Positions 1-9,844 are shown, counted from the stretch's first letter. The stretch is DNA of 64,000 nucleotides from Rahnella victoriana (GCF_004330295.1 NZ_SJOJ01000019.1:45677-109676), one strand, 5' to 3'. Translations and numbers: made by a program. Notes: generated by a model from the letters alone, not told the origin.

Positions 1-627
1 CACACCGTCAAGACGGAAGGACAGCGGCTCACCACGGGTGTAAGAGTTATCGAACTCTGTACCGTCGGTCAGCGTGCCTTTGTAGTTGACGACAACGGTA
101 TCGCTGTCTTTAGGCGCTGCGCCGGTACCTGGTTTTTCTACCTGATACAGCAGGCCGGATTCAGTCTTCTTCACGCCTTTTTCTTTGGCGAAATCAGCAC
201 GGAATTTGTCGCCTTTGTCAGCGTTAGCTTTAGCGTCTTGTTCCATCTTAGCCTGTGCAGAAGCTTTCACACGGCCTTCGAAGGTTTGCAGAGTCTTCTC
301 GATTTCCTGATCAGACAGTTTGCTTTTGTTAGCAAACGCGTCCTGAACACCCGCGATCAACTGGTCTTTATCCAGTTTGATGCCCAGTTTTTCTTGTTCT
401 TTCAGGGAGTTGTCCATGTAGCGACCCAATGATGCGCCGAGAGCGTATGCCGCCTGCTCGTCATCACTTTTAAACTTGGTCGTATCTGTTGCTGCCGGAG
501 CAGCTGCAGCGGCTGGCGCAGGTGCAGCAGCGGCCGGTGCGGTGGCTTCAGCAGCCATAACCTGAGTGGCATTCAGGGCAAGCGCCATGGTGGTTGCCAG
601 CAGAGTTACTTTAAACAGTGATTTCAT
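1..627 (-). CDS. fkpA: FKBP-type peptidyl-prolyl isomerase FkpA (C-terminus cut by window edge)
   Basis: Periplasmic peptidyl-prolyl cis-trans isomerase and chaperone. Only the first 209 codons are in the window; the gene runs off the left edge inside the FKBP domain (last residues EPLSFRLDGV). The N-terminus MKSLFKVTLLATTMALALNA is a typical Sec signal peptide, followed by an unusually Ala/Pro-rich linker (runs of PAAAAPAPA), then the helical dimerisation region (DDEQAAYALGASLGRYM) and the start of the FKBP fold (SGLLYQVEKPGTG). The start ATG is preceded by a CCTGGAGAAATG-like ribosome site read on the minus strand. It is divergent from slyX, as in E. coli. Confidence 0.95.
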   Translation of the reverse strand, partial: MKSLFKVTLLATTMALALNATQVMAAEATAPAAAAPAPAAAAAPAATDTTKFKSDDEQAAYALGASLGRYMDNSLKEQEKLGIKLDKDQLIAGVQDAFANKSKLSDQEIEKTLQTFEGRVKASAQAKMEQDAKANADKGDKFRADFAKEKGVKKTESGLLYQVEKPGTGAAPKDSDTVVVNYKGTLTDGTEFDNSYTRGEPLSFRLDGV

Positions 628-919
628 CCATTTCTCCAGGACCAGAAGCGTATGACCTCTGGTAATAATTACGAAAGTTCGGCGGTTACTATAACTGTCC
701 GTCTCACGACAAAACAATCTCTATACACGCCATTAGCGTCATATTCAGACCTTTTTTACATCAATTAGTTTCGTCGGGTCATGGAGAGCGAAGATAAAGC
801 GCCGCAGAGGTCAGGTAATCAGAGGGGTTTACGGGTAGAATCGCCGGTCTACAATACAGGATGAGGTTCCGGTCAGTGCTCGACCTGATCAATTTGAGCC
901 ACACAGCGAGGAAATGATG
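628..919. promoter_or_regulatory. fkpA-slyX divergent intergenic region
   Basis: A gap of about 290 bp between divergent fkpA and slyX must carry both promoters. It is AT-richer than the flanks (e.g. around 700-770). In E. coli fkpA belongs to the sigma-E envelope stress regulon; I could not confirm a sigma-E promoter by eye, so only the general assignment is offered. Confidence 0.4.
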
Positions 920-1138
920 ATGAACTCAGATACCGTTGAACAACGTCTGGAGATGCTGGAAAACAAACTGGCTTTTCAGGAAATCACGATTGAAGAGCTG
1001 AATTTGATCGTCACACAGCATCAGCTGGAAATGAGCAGATTGCACGACCATCTGCGCCTGCTGACAGACAAACTGCGCGCCAGCCAGCCATCAATGATTG
1101 CCGATCAGTCGGAAGAAACGCCGCCCCCGCATTATTGA
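920..1138 (+). CDS. slyX: SlyX family protein
   Basis: Small acidic, probably coiled-coil protein of unknown biochemical role, conserved beside slyD in enterobacteria. The 72 residues match the usual family length and keep the conserved centre [12 protein letters not shown], the segment [10 protein letters not shown] and the tail EETPPPHY. Three ATG codons occur in tandem at 914, 917 and 920. The GAGGA at 908-912 is correctly spaced (7 nt) only from the third, so that start is chosen; the first would give 74 aa. The gene converges on slyD and shares a terminator with it. Confidence 0.9.
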   Translation: MNSDTVEQRLEMLENKLAFQEITIEELNLIVTQHQLEMSRLHDHLRLLTDKLRASQPSMIADQSEETPPPHY

Positions 1139-1158
1139 TACGGATTGCGACGCAACAA

Positions 1159-1181
1159 AAAGGCGCCCTTGCGGCGCCTTT
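1159..1181. terminator. Bidirectional intrinsic terminator between slyX and slyD
   Basis: Perfect 9-bp stem AAAGGCGCC / GGCGCCTTT around the loop CTTGC. It is flanked by A-rich sequence on the left and T-rich on the right, so it can serve both convergent genes. Confidence 0.8.
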
Positions 1182-1204
1182 CGTTTATATCACTGTGCGG
1201 GCGA

Positions 1205-1810
1205 TTAATGACAACCGCAGCCGCCGTTACCGCCGCAACCACCTTTCTTACCGTGGTCATGGTCATGGTCGTGATCATGGCTGTGACCGTGGCCACCGCA
1301 GCAACCGTCACCGTGTTCATGGTCGTGACCATGATCATGGCCGTGTTCGCCGTGAACGTGGCCATGAGCCAGTTCTTCTTCGGTCGCTTCACGGATTGCC
1401 ACAACTTCAACGTGGAAGTTCAGGTTCTGGCCAGCCAGCATATGGTTGCCATCAACCACAACGTGATCGCCATCTACTTCAGTGATTTCGACAGGAACCG
1501 GGCCCTGATCGGTATCAGCCAGGAAACGCATACCCACTTCCAGTTCGTCAACGCCCATGAATACGTCTTTAGGGACGCGCTGAACCAGATTGTCGTCGTA
1601 GTTGCCGTAAGCGTCATTCGCGCCAACATGCACGTCGAATACGTCACCAATGGCATGACCTTCCAGGGCAGTTTCCAGACCGGAGATCAGGGAACCATGG
1701 CCGTGCAGGTAATCCAACGGCGCGCTCACCGGAGATTCATCAACCAACACACCGTCTTCTGTACGTACCTGATATGCCACGCTGATGACCAGGTCTTTTG
1801 CTACTTTCAT
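1205..1810 (-). CDS. slyD: FKBP-type prolyl isomerase and metallochaperone SlyD
   Basis: Cytoplasmic peptidyl-prolyl isomerase and chaperone that also binds nickel and helps hydrogenase maturation in E. coli. The 201 residues show the split FKBP domain (VAYQVRTEDGVLVDESP, SGLETALEGHAIGD) with the inserted chaperone flap (residues about 70-125). From about residue 147 follows a metal-binding tail extremely rich in His, Gly and Cys (HGHDHGHDHEHGDG, CCGGHGHSHDHDHDHDHG, ending GGCGCH). The tail is as long as that of E. coli SlyD, so metal binding is expected to be retained. Several long antisense reading frames here are by-products of the CAT/GAT repeats. Confidence 0.97.
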   Translation of the reverse strand: MKVAKDLVISVAYQVRTEDGVLVDESPVSAPLDYLHGHGSLISGLETALEGHAIGDVFDVHVGANDAYGNYDDNLVQRVPKDVFMGVDELEVGMRFLADTDQGPVPVEITEVDGDHVVVDGNHMLAGQNLNFHVEVVAIREATEEELAHGHVHGEHGHDHGHDHEHGDGCCGGHGHSHDHDHDHDHGKKGGCGGNGGCGCH

Positions 1811-2008
1811 GATAACTCCTACCGTTGGAAACTCAATTTGTTGTCTGCGGGCGTTGCATAACGCACGCTACTTCGCTTAAGGCTAATTCAGTGACGGACG
1901 CCTTTCGATGAGATCATCCTGAAAAGCGTGACCGGATAAATTTGGCGAAGAGTGTAGCGGAAATCCGCGTCTCTGTACTAACAGCATAAAAAAACACGGG
2001 CGATAACG

Positions 2009-2212
2009 CTACTTCGGATCGAAAATACCAATCACCTGCTCTTCCGGACGCAGCTTCTTACTGACCTGCGCATCCGTCTGACGCTGATGGTGTCCGCACT
2101 TCACGCACTCCACCACTTCAACCTGATCTTCCTGCCATAAAGCCAGTGTATCCATCGCCTTACATTTCGGACACACCGCGCCAGCGATGAACCGTTTACG
2201 GGTTGTAGCCAT
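2009..2212 (-). CDS. yheV: YheV family zinc-ribbon protein
   Basis: Small protein of unknown function, 67 aa, with two CxxC knuckles (CPKC near residue 13 and CVKC near residue 34) forming a probable zinc ribbon, and the conserved C-terminus EEQVIGIFDPK. The start chosen is the ATG giving MATTRKRFIAGA, which aligns with the 66-aa E. coli YheV; an upstream in-frame start would add 18 unrelated residues. It lies 78 bp downstream of kefB and is probably the last gene of a kefG-kefB-yheV operon. Confidence 0.9.
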   Translation of the reverse strand: MATTRKRFIAGAVCPKCKAMDTLALWQEDQVEVVECVKCGHHQRQTDAQVSKKLRPEEQVIGIFDPK

Positions 2213-2290
2213 ATTACTTCTCCAAAAATTGCCGACATTGCGTCCGGTCAGTTTTCGATCAACCACCGAAATTATTTTTCCGCGACCGGA

Positions 2291-4099
2291 CTATTCGTCA
2301 TCGTCCCAGCCATCAAGCTGGCGACGTTCGTTATGCATTTCACTCTGGAAAATGTCTTCCAGCTCGCGCCGGGCTTCTTTCACACGGGAAATCTGCGCCA
2401 CATCGCCACGGTTTTGCGGTACCAGTTCACGCAACATGCGCATGTCGAGACGACGAAAATGCTGCTGCGCGCGGTACGCACTGTGCGGATGCATACCCAG
2501 CGTGACCAGTGCTTTCTTACCCAGTTCAAGCGCGCTGGAAAAGGTCTCGCGGGAGAAATTCACCACACCCGCCTGCAACAATTCGTGTGCCTCCACGCGT
2601 CCGCGTGCGCGCGCCAGAATATTCAGATGCGGAAAATGCTGCTGACACAAATGCACGATGGTCATGGTGTCTGCCGGTTCATCACAGGTAATGACGATGG
2701 ATTTCGCCTTCTCCGCGCCGGATGCCCTGAGCAGCTCCAGTTCGGTGGCATCGCCGTAATACACCTTGTAGCCGTATGTGCGCATCAGCCCGACAGCACT
2801 GATATCCCGCTCAAGCACGGTAATGCGCATCTTGTTGGCCATCAGCAAACGCCCGATCACCTGGCCGAAACGGCCGAAGCCGACAATGATCACCTGAGGC
2901 TCATCATCCTGCACAAAATGTTTTTCGTCGCTTTCTTCACCGTCGTTGTAGCGTTTGACCAGGATCCGGTCGACCCACTGCATCAGCAACGGCGTGGTCA
3001 TCATCGATATCGTCACCACCACCAGCAACAGGGAAAGCTGCGAGGAGGAAATCACTTTCTGCGCCCCTGCCGCCGAGAACAGCACGAAAGCAAATTCACC
3101 GCCCTGACTGAGCACCGCCGAAAATTGCAGCCGGACTGAAGTGCGCAAACCAAACACGCGGGACAGCCCGTATAACACCGCACCTTTCACCGTCACCAGA
3201 ATAATCACGCCTGCCAGCACCAGCAAAATGTGGGTGTACAGCACGCCCAGATTCAGCGCCATGCCGACGGAAATAAAGAACAGCCCGAGCAGTAAACCCT
3301 TAAATGGCTCGATAGCGATTTCCAGTTCGTGCTGATATTCACTTTCTGCCAGTAAAATCCCGGCGATAAAAGTACCGAGCGCCATCGAGAAGCCCAGCGT
3401 ATCCATAAACAGCGCCGAACCGAGTACCACCAGCAATGCGGCAGCGGTAAACACTTCACGCACGCCGGAGGCCACAATCAGCCGGAAAATCGGCCGCAGC
3501 AGATAACGTCCGCCGATCAACATGCCGCCAAAGGCCAGCACTTTCAGGCCGATCATTTCCCAGTTATTGCTGCCTTCCGAACCGCCCGCGAGGATCGGGA
3601 TCAGCGCCAGTGCCGGAATAACCGCAATATCCTGGAACAGCAGCACGGCGAAACCCAGCTGACCGCCTTCGTTACGCGTCATGCCTTTGTCGCGCATCAG
3701 CTGCAATGCCATCGCGGTGGAAGACATCGCCAGCCCGATACCGCCGATCACCGCCGCCTGCCAGGAAAACTTCGTCAGATATAACAAACCGCCAAGCACC
3801 AGCGCAGTCAGGACCACCTGCCCGGCGCCGACGCCAAAAATTTGCCGCCGCAGCGCCCACAGCTTTCCGGGGTTCAGTTCCAGCCCGATGATAAACATCA
3901 GGAAAACCACACCCAGCTCGGAGAAATGCAGAATTTCATCCACGTCGCGGATAAAGCCCAGCCCCCACGGACCGATGGCAATCCCGGCCAGCAAATAGCC
4001 CAGCACCGCGCCGATACCCAAACGTTGAGCCAGCGGGACGGCAACCACCGCAGCGAACAAAAACAGCAGGATGGCCGTCGGAATATTTGATACGTCCAT
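2291..4099 (-). CDS. kefB: Glutathione-regulated potassium/proton antiporter KefB
   Basis: Inner-membrane K+ efflux system of the CPA2 family that acidifies the cytoplasm in response to glutathione adducts of electrophiles. 602 aa (E. coli 601). The N-terminal two thirds is the multispan exchanger domain ([19 protein letters not shown], then [17 protein letters not shown]). The C-terminal third is a cytoplasmic RCK_N/KTN domain beginning near residue 400 with the Rossmann motif [11 protein letters not shown] and ending [12 protein letters not shown]. The start overlaps the kefG stop (ATGA), implying translational coupling; an upstream in-frame start would reach 13 codons into kefG and is less likely. 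Confidence 0.97.
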   Translation of the reverse strand: MDVSNIPTAILLFLFAAVVAVPLAQRLGIGAVLGYLLAGIAIGPWGLGFIRDVDEILHFSELGVVFLMFIIGLELNPGKLWALRRQIFGVGAGQVVLTALVLGGLLYLTKFSWQAAVIGGIGLAMSSTAMALQLMRDKGMTRNEGGQLGFAVLLFQDIAVIPALALIPILAGGSEGSNNWEMIGLKVLAFGGMLIGGRYLLRPIFRLIVASGVREVFTAAALLVVLGSALFMDTLGFSMALGTFIAGILLAESEYQHELEIAIEPFKGLLLGLFFISVGMALNLGVLYTHILLVLAGVIILVTVKGAVLYGLSRVFGLRTSVRLQFSAVLSQGGEFAFVLFSAAGAQKVISSSQLSLLLVVVTISMMTTPLLMQWVDRILVKRYNDGEESDEKHFVQDDEPQVIIVGFGRFGQVIGRLLMANKMRITVLERDISAVGLMRTYGYKVYYGDATELELLRASGAEKAKSIVITCDEPADTMTIVHLCQQHFPHLNILARARGRVEAHELLQAGVVNFSRETFSSALELGKKALVTLGMHPHSAYRAQQHFRRLDMRMLRELVPQNRGDVAQISRVKEARRELEDIFQSEMHNERRQLDGWDDDE

Positions 4100-4653
4100 C
4101 AGACGATCCCTCCGTGCGGCAACGGGGATTGCAGCCATTCACCGTAGGCTTCAGCATGGTTTTGCAACACATCGGGTTTCTGACGTCGCGCCCAGTAAAT
4201 AATAATCGGCGTCATCCAGTGCATATGACACATCGCCGATGTCAGTTCGAACGGACGCATAATGTCGGACATCGGATAACGGTTATAGCCGCCCGCACGG
4301 TAGGCACCTTCCGGTTCGCCGGTGGTCACCACTGAACGCCAGTATTTGCCGTTGAGGGCATTGCCGCCGGCCCCGCTGGCAAAACCCCGCGCCAGCACGC
4401 GATCCATCCATTCCTTCAATAGCGCCGGGCAACTGTAGGTATAAAGAGGATGCTGAAAGACAATCACTTTGTGTTCGCGCAGCAGCTGTTGTTCGCGGTG
4501 GATATCAATAAAAAAATCAGGATAGTGGGCATACAAATCATGCACGGTGACATGTTCAAGCCGCTGTGCCTGTTGTAACAAAACGCGATTGGCGACCGAA
4601 TCGGGTGATTCCGGATGGGCGTACAGCAGCAAAACCTTTGGTGGCTGCGACAT
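4099..4653 (-). CDS. kefG: KefG, flavodoxin-like ancillary subunit of KefB
   Basis: NAD(P)H oxidoreductase-like flavoprotein required for full KefB activity, found on the cytoplasmic face of the antiporter. 184 aa, flavodoxin-like fold with the N-terminal motif [12 protein letters not shown], the segment [20 protein letters not shown] and the conserved [20 protein letters not shown]. The ATG at 4651-4653 follows a good minus-strand GGAGGTATTG ribosome site and matches the E. coli start; the longer frame adds 18 unsupported residues. It is the first gene of the kefG-kefB-yheV unit and is divergent from yheS. Confidence 0.95.
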   Translation of the reverse strand: MSQPPKVLLLYAHPESPDSVANRVLLQQAQRLEHVTVHDLYAHYPDFFIDIHREQQLLREHKVIVFQHPLYTYSCPALLKEWMDRVLARGFASGAGGNALNGKYWRSVVTTGEPEGAYRAGGYNRYPMSDIMRPFELTSAMCHMHWMTPIIIYWARRQKPDVLQNHAEAYGEWLQSPLPHGGIV

Positions 4654-4782
4654 CAATACCTCCAAAGCGTCGTCAGGGTGCGGTTTTTCCGTTACCATGC
4701 TTCGCAAAGACTAAATGGGACGCGATACGTCTTGTTTAAACGAATTTCATGACAATTTAACATACTCTCAACACGGCGCTTT

Positions 4783-6699
4783 ATGATTGTTTTCTCCTCC
4801 TTACAAATCCGACGCGGCACAAATGTGCTGCTGGACAACGCGTCTGCGACCATCAATCCCGGCCAGAAAGTCGGGCTGGTGGGCAAAAATGGCTGCGGTA
4901 AATCCACCCTGATTTCGCTGTTAAAAGGTGAAATGAGCGCTGACGCAGGCAACCTGACCTTTCCGTCTAACTGGGCGCTGGCCTGGGTCAACCAGGAAAC
5001 ACCGGCTCTGGACGAGCCTGCGATAGAGTATGTTATCGACGGCGACCGCGAATTCCGCCAGCTGGAAGCACAATTACAACAAGCCAACGAGCGGGATGAC
5101 GGCCACGCCATCGCCACGCTGCACGGTAAACTCGATGCCATTAACGCCTGGACCATTCCGGCGCGCGCCGCCAGCCTGCTCAGCGGCTTAGGCTTCACAC
5201 AGAATCAGTTGCAGCAACCGGTGAAATCCTTCTCCGGCGGCTGGCGTATGCGTCTTAACCTGGCGCAGGCGCTGATTTGCCGTTCTGATTTACTGCTGCT
5301 CGACGAACCGACCAACCACCTGGATTTGGACGCGGTCATCTGGCTGGAAAAATGGCTGAAAGGCTACACCGGCACGCTGGTGCTGATTTCCCATGACCGT
5401 GATTTCCTTGATCCGATCGTCGATAAAATCCTGCATATCGAACAGCAGTCGCTGAACGAATACACCGGTAACTACTCCTCTTTCGAACGCCAGCGGGCGA
5501 CCAAACTGTCGCAACAGCAGGCATTATTTGAAAGTCAGCAGGAAAAAGTGGCGCATCTGCAAAGTTACATCGACCGTTTCCGTGCGCAGGCGACCAAAGC
5601 CAAACAGGCGCAAAGCCGTATCAAAATGCTGGAGCGTATGGAGCTGATTGCCCCGGCGCACGTCGACAATCCTTTTCATTTTAGCTTCCGCTCGCCGGAA
5701 AGCTTGCCCGATCCGCTGCTGCGGATGGAAAAAGTCAGTGCCGGTTACGGCGACACCACCATTCTGGAGTCGATCAAACTGAATCTGGTGCCCGGCTCGC
5801 GGATCGGCTTGCTGGGGCGTAACGGTGCCGGTAAATCCACGCTGATTAAATTGCTGGCTGGCACTATGCCGCCGCTTCAGGGCGATATCGGGCTGGCAAA
5901 AGGCGTCAAACTCGGTTACTTCGCCCAGCATCAGCTGGAATTCCTGCGCGCTGAAGATTCACCGTTGCAACATCTGGTGCGTCTGGCAAATAAAGAGACC
6001 GAACAGCAACTGCGTGATTATCTCGGCGGCTTTGGTTTCCACGGCGATAAAGTGACGGATCCGACCGGGCGCTTCTCCGGCGGTGAAAAAGCGCGTCTGG
6101 TGCTGGCGCTGATCGTCTGGCAGCGCCCTAACCTGCTGCTGCTCGATGAACCGACTAACCACCTGGATCTCGATATGCGACAGGCGCTGACCGAGGCGCT
6201 AATCGACTTCGAAGGCGCGATGGTGGTTGTGTCGCATGATCGCCACTTACTGCGCTCCACCACTGACGATTTGTATCTGGTTCACGGCGGCAAAGTGGAA
6301 CAGTTCGACGGCGATCTGGAAGACTATCAGCAGTGGCTGGTGGACATTCAGCGTCAGGAAAGCCAGCAGGATGCACCGGCCAAAGACGGCGGCGTGAACA
6401 GCGCGCAATCGCGTAAAGACCAGAAACGTCGCGAAGCCGATTTCCGCAACCAGACCCAGCCACTGCGCAAACACATCACCAAACTTGAAGCGCAGATGGA
6501 AAAACTGAGTACCGAGCTGGCGACCCTTGAAGAACGTCTGGCGGATTCCGCGATCTACGACATCAGCCGTAAAGCCGAACTCACTGAATGTCTGCAACAA
6601 CAGACCAAAGTGAAAGGCGCGCTGGAAGAGACCGAAATGACCTGGCTCGATGCGCAGGAACAACTGGAAGACATGTCGAAGGCCTTTGATCTCGACTAG
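4783..6699 (+). CDS. yheS: ABC-F family ATPase YheS
   Basis: Soluble ABC-F protein with two nucleotide-binding domains and no membrane domain; the family acts on ribosomes (translation factors). 638 aa. Domain 1 has Walker A GKNGCGKST (about residues 34-42), signature FSGGWRMRL and Walker B LLLLDEPTNHLDLD. The PtIM linker follows, with many Gln and Lys residues (about 240-290). Domain 2 has GRNGAGKST, FSGGEKARL and a second LLLLDEPTNHLDLD. A charged coiled-coil tail follows (about 560-638). All catalytic motifs look intact. Confidence 0.96.
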   Translation: MIVFSSLQIRRGTNVLLDNASATINPGQKVGLVGKNGCGKSTLISLLKGEMSADAGNLTFPSNWALAWVNQETPALDEPAIEYVIDGDREFRQLEAQLQQANERDDGHAIATLHGKLDAINAWTIPARAASLLSGLGFTQNQLQQPVKSFSGGWRMRLNLAQALICRSDLLLLDEPTNHLDLDAVIWLEKWLKGYTGTLVLISHDRDFLDPIVDKILHIEQQSLNEYTGNYSSFERQRATKLSQQQALFESQQEKVAHLQSYIDRFRAQATKAKQAQSRIKMLERMELIAPAHVDNPFHFSFRSPESLPDPLLRMEKVSAGYGDTTILESIKLNLVPGSRIGLLGRNGAGKSTLIKLLAGTMPPLQGDIGLAKGVKLGYFAQHQLEFLRAEDSPLQHLVRLANKETEQQLRDYLGGFGFHGDKVTDPTGRFSGGEKARLVLALIVWQRPNLLLLDEPTNHLDLDMRQALTEALIDFEGAMVVVSHDRHLLRSTTDDLYLVHGGKVEQFDGDLEDYQQWLVDIQRQESQQDAPAKDGGVNSAQSRKDQKRREADFRNQTQPLRKHITKLEAQMEKLSTELATLEERLADSAIYDISRKAELTECLQQQTKVKGALEETEMTWLDAQEQLEDMSKAFDLD

Positions 6700-6714
6700 A
6701 AGATCCCCCCTGAA

Positions 6715-6744
6715 ACCGCCATCGTCCGTAACAGGCATGGCGGT
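6715..6744 (+). terminator. Possible hairpin downstream of yheS
   Basis: An 8-bp inverted repeat ACCGCCAT / ATGGCGGT with a 14-nt loop, 16 nt after the yheS stop. The following sequence is only modestly T-rich, so termination is uncertain. Confidence 0.4.
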
Positions 6745-6853
6745 ATATCTCTCCCCGCCGGGTTCACTGGCAGTCATGCGTGTTGCGCGTTAAAATCCTT
6801 TCATCTTTTCGATTGTGCAATCGATAACCGCCCAAAGTTAAAAGGATTATGAC

Positions 6854-8020
6854 GTGACGGACATCTCTTCTTCGCAACCTTTGCCCGAACCTGTTTTATC
6901 ATCCCAGCTCGCCACCGACCTGACCTCCGACGCCGGTGAATCTACCCCCGCTATCAGTGCAGAAGAACAACAAAAAATTGAAGAGATTGCGGCACAGATC
7001 GACATTACTGATCCGGTGCTCTCGATTGCCTATGGTGCAAAAACCCTGAATGCCATGTCGCGCTTTAACGAATCGCTGATGCAGGAAGTGCGCGCCAAAG
7101 ACGCGGGCGAAGTGGGTGCCCAACTGACCGACCTGCTGAGTAAAGTAAAAGGCATTGACCTGACGGTGTTCGATCAGAAAAAAAGCCTGCTGGCCTCTGT
7201 CCCGCTACTCGGAAAACTGTTTAACAAGGTCGAGCGGACGTTACTGGAATACCAGACGCTGGCCGGACAGGTGGATACGCTTTCCGAAAAATTGCAGAAC
7301 ACCATCACCGAACTGCTGCGCAATATCGCCACGCTGGAACAGCTTTTTATCCGCAACCGTGATTACTTCAAAGACATCAGCCTGCACATTCTGGCGGGCA
7401 AAAAGAAGATCGCGCAAATTCAGTCCGACGTGATCCCGGCGGCACAGGCGCGGGTGCAGGCTTCCGGCGATGCAATGGAAGCCCAGAATGTGCGGGATCT
7501 GGTCGAAGGTGTTCAGCGTTTCGAACGCCGCCTGAGCGACCTGATGCTGACGCGCACGCTGTCCATCCAGACCGCACCGCAAATTCGTCTGATGCAAAGC
7601 AACAGCCAGTCGCTGGCTGAGAAGATTCAGAGCAGCATTCTGACCACCATTCCGGTGTGGAAAAGCCAGATCGTGCTGGCGCTGTCGCTCAATTCCCAGC
7701 GTCAGGCGGCCAGACTGCAAAAAGATGTCGCCGACACCACCAATGCCATGCTGCGCCGCAATGCTGAGTTGTTGCAGACCGGTAGCATCGAAACCGCCAC
7801 CGAAGTGGAACGTTCGATTGTGGACGTGGAAACATTACGGGATGTTCAGGGCCGTTTGCTGAGCACACTGGAAGACACCATGCAGATCGCCAGCAATGCC
7901 CGCACCCGCCGCGCGGAAGTGGAAAAAGAACTGGCCGCAATGGAGCAGGAACTGCGCAGCAAACTGGCATCGATTGCAGCGGAAAATAGCTCACAGAATA
8001 AAGTGACCGCGCAGTCATGA
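6854..8020 (+). CDS. Toxic anion resistance (TelA-like) family protein
   Basis: Member of the TelA/KlaA family (PF05816), whose founders were linked to tellurite resistance; the molecular role is unsettled. 388 aa, with an acidic low-complexity N-terminus then an almost entirely helical body rich in Glu, Gln and Leu. Recognisable family segments are SLLASVPLLGKLFNKVE, LDTLSEKL-like helices and the KKKIAQIQSDVIPAA region. The only start in this frame with a ribosome site is GTG at 6854, behind AAAGGA; the ATG at 6849 is out of frame and hits a stop at once. It overlaps the next gene by ATGA. The pair is absent from this position in E. coli K-12. Confidence 0.85.
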   Translation: MTDISSSQPLPEPVLSSQLATDLTSDAGESTPAISAEEQQKIEEIAAQIDITDPVLSIAYGAKTLNAMSRFNESLMQEVRAKDAGEVGAQLTDLLSKVKGIDLTVFDQKKSLLASVPLLGKLFNKVERTLLEYQTLAGQVDTLSEKLQNTITELLRNIATLEQLFIRNRDYFKDISLHILAGKKKIAQIQSDVIPAAQARVQASGDAMEAQNVRDLVEGVQRFERRLSDLMLTRTLSIQTAPQIRLMQSNSQSLAEKIQSSILTTIPVWKSQIVLALSLNSQRQAARLQKDVADTTNAMLRRNAELLQTGSIETATEVERSIVDVETLRDVQGRLLSTLEDTMQIASNARTRRAEVEKELAAMEQELRSKLASIAAENSSQNKVTAQS

Positions 8021-9072
8021 GGGCAATCAATCACAACACGGACATACTCAGCACCACCTATCATCAGTCACGGGGCGCGCAGATATTCCTCCATTTTTTG
8101 CTGTTGATAGCTGCCATTGCCTATGGAAAAGCGACCGCCAGCGGGTATCTCAACGTGGCGGACAGCGTTGTCAGGAAAGATCTGAGCGGCGCCTCTTCCG
8201 TTCTGGTGTGGATGTCCTTCATCCTGTTATTTCATACGTTTCTCTATGACCGCCTGAGCCTGTACTACAGCGTGATCATTGGCGCGATCTGGGCCTTCAC
8301 GGGCGATGCCCTGGCGATCCCTTTCTGGATGGCCACTGCGGCACTGCTGCTCAGCTTAATCACGCAGTACCGTTTCCCTCTGACCGGGATGCTGCTGCCC
8401 TGGCTCATCGGCCTGATTTCCTATGCCGAATTTTACAGCTTCGCGCCTTATGCGGTTTTCTATGTGGCCTTTGTCATCGTGATGATCGGTTCCGTGATCC
8501 ATCTGCGCAAAATCGAAAACCGCGACGCCGTGCCTTCCCCTGCGCCGGTGGACAACATTCAGCCCGTGACGTTACGCCGCCGGGAACCGGTAAAAACGGA
8601 AAGCACACCGGTGGACACGCCGCGCGAAGACGTCTGGGCGGAGGATAAACCGGTCAGAAAATCCACATCCTATATTCCCGACAGGCCGTTTGATCAGGAC
8701 ATTACGCAGCTGGAAAACAAATCTGAGCTGAGCGACTTCCCGCAGGAAATCCGCAGCGAGATCGCCGAAATCGTCTCGTCAGCGCGCCGTATACAAAAAT
8801 GTATGCAGGAAGATCCGAAAGATGTCACACCGGCCACCCGCTTCTTCCAGCGGTATTTGCCTGCCGTGAATACCTTTATCGACAAAGATCTGAATTTACG
8901 CCGCCAGCAGGCCGGGGATGCACCAACCCGTGCCCGGACGCTGCAAACCCTGAAAGACATCCGCAGCATGTTTGATCAGCAGCACCAGCGGCTGCTGGAA
9001 AACGATCAGCTTGAGCTGGATACCGAAATGGGTGTGCTGGATAATCTGATGAAAACCGACGGCTTCAAATAA
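8017..9072 (+). CDS. XpaC-like membrane protein (5-bromo-4-chloroindolyl phosphate hydrolysis family)
   Basis: 351 aa protein with four to five hydrophobic segments in residues about 22-165 (e.g. FLHFLLLIAAIAYG, VLVWMSFILLFHTF) followed by a cytoplasmic helical domain (about 230-351; PQEIRSEIAEIVSSARRI, DTEMGVLDNLMKTDG). This layout and its translational coupling to a TelA-family gene are characteristic of XpaC-family proteins (PF10112), whose name comes from a colony phenotype rather than a proven enzyme activity. I infer a membrane partner for the TelA-like protein. The start ATG overlaps the previous stop (ATGA). Confidence 0.75.
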   Translation: MRAINHNTDILSTTYHQSRGAQIFLHFLLLIAAIAYGKATASGYLNVADSVVRKDLSGASSVLVWMSFILLFHTFLYDRLSLYYSVIIGAIWAFTGDALAIPFWMATAALLLSLITQYRFPLTGMLLPWLIGLISYAEFYSFAPYAVFYVAFVIVMIGSVIHLRKIENRDAVPSPAPVDNIQPVTLRRREPVKTESTPVDTPREDVWAEDKPVRKSTSYIPDRPFDQDITQLENKSELSDFPQEIRSEIAEIVSSARRIQKCMQEDPKDVTPATRFFQRYLPAVNTFIDKDLNLRRQQAGDAPTRARTLQTLKDIRSMFDQQHQRLLENDQLELDTEMGVLDNLMKTDGFK

Positions 9073-9090
9073 TCTGCCGCTGAAAGTCAA

Positions 9091-9124
9091 AAGCCCGCCC
9101 GGAATAAACCCGGCGGGCTTTTTT
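9091..9124 (+). terminator. Intrinsic terminator after the telA/xpaC-like pair
   Basis: Perfect 9-bp stem AAGCCCGCC / GGCGGGCTT followed by TTTT. The left flank is A-poor, so it works mainly for the plus-strand operon, though it also sits at the 3' end of the converging LysE-type gene. Confidence 0.85.
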
Positions 9125-9141
9125 GTCAGTGCCGGATCGGC

Positions 9142-9744
9142 TTAGTGCCAGATCAGCAACACGCAGGCGGCGGTCAGAATGCCCATCGCGATATTGAAGG
9201 TGTACCACGCGCGTTTGCTGCGCAGCAGGCGGCCAATCACGGTACCGAAGCCGAGCCAGATAATGCCGGACACCAGATTCACCAGGAACATGCCGAGGCT
9301 GATACCGGCAATGGAATGGTTATAGGCGGCACCGGCCAGACTGAAACTCGCCACCGCGCCCAGCCCCATCAGCCAGGCTTTCGGGTTGAGAAATTGCAGC
9401 AACCAGCCCTGATACATGCGAATGGGTTTCGGTGGCGGCGCGCCGGTTTCCAGTTTTTCATAAGCCGACGTGGCAATTTTCCATGCCAGCCACAACAGAT
9501 ACAGGCTACCGGCGATTTTGAGGAAAAGGTGTAACGCGGGATACACCGTGATCAGCCCGCCGACACCAAATGCGACCAGCAGCAAAATACTTTGCATACC
9601 GAGCATAATGCCGACCATCAGCCATATTGAGCGGAAGAAACCGAAGTTAGCGCCAGACGTGGTTAACAACATATTGTTCGGGCCGGGGGTAATGGCGGCG
9701 ACCCATAAAAATCCGAGCATTGATAAAAATAAACCGAGTTCCAT
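9142..9744 (-). CDS. LysE/RhtB family amino-acid exporter
   Basis: Inner-membrane efflux protein of the LysE/RhtB family, 200 aa with about six membrane segments. The family hallmark ITPGPNNMLL occurs at residues 18-27, followed by FGFFRSIWLMVGIMLG; FLNPKAWLMGLGAV lies in the middle. It resembles the cysteine/O-acetylserine exporter EamB (YfiK) in length and layout, but the substrate cannot be read from sequence, so no symbol is given. It is a single gene, divergent from yheT, and absent between yheS and yheT in E. coli K-12. Confidence 0.85.
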   Translation of the reverse strand: MELGLFLSMLGFLWVAAITPGPNNMLLTTSGANFGFFRSIWLMVGIMLGMQSILLLVAFGVGGLITVYPALHLFLKIAGSLYLLWLAWKIATSAYEKLETGAPPPKPIRMYQGWLLQFLNPKAWLMGLGAVASFSLAGAAYNHSIAGISLGMFLVNLVSGIIWLGFGTVIGRLLRSKRAWYTFNIAMGILTAACVLLIWH

Positions 9745-9844
9745 TTAATTTGGGTACTCCGACCCGAAAGATGTGCGATAGCATTGAAGCTAACAGCGTG
9801 ATATTGATCGCACAAGAGCCTCTTAAGAGAAATTTATTCATCTT

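Noticed and set aside
1145..1861. A 238-codon plus-strand frame opposite slyD with a hydrophobic, Val/Met-rich stretch
   Set aside because: It is the complement of the His/Asp/Gly repeats of SlyD's metal-binding tail; not a membrane protein gene.
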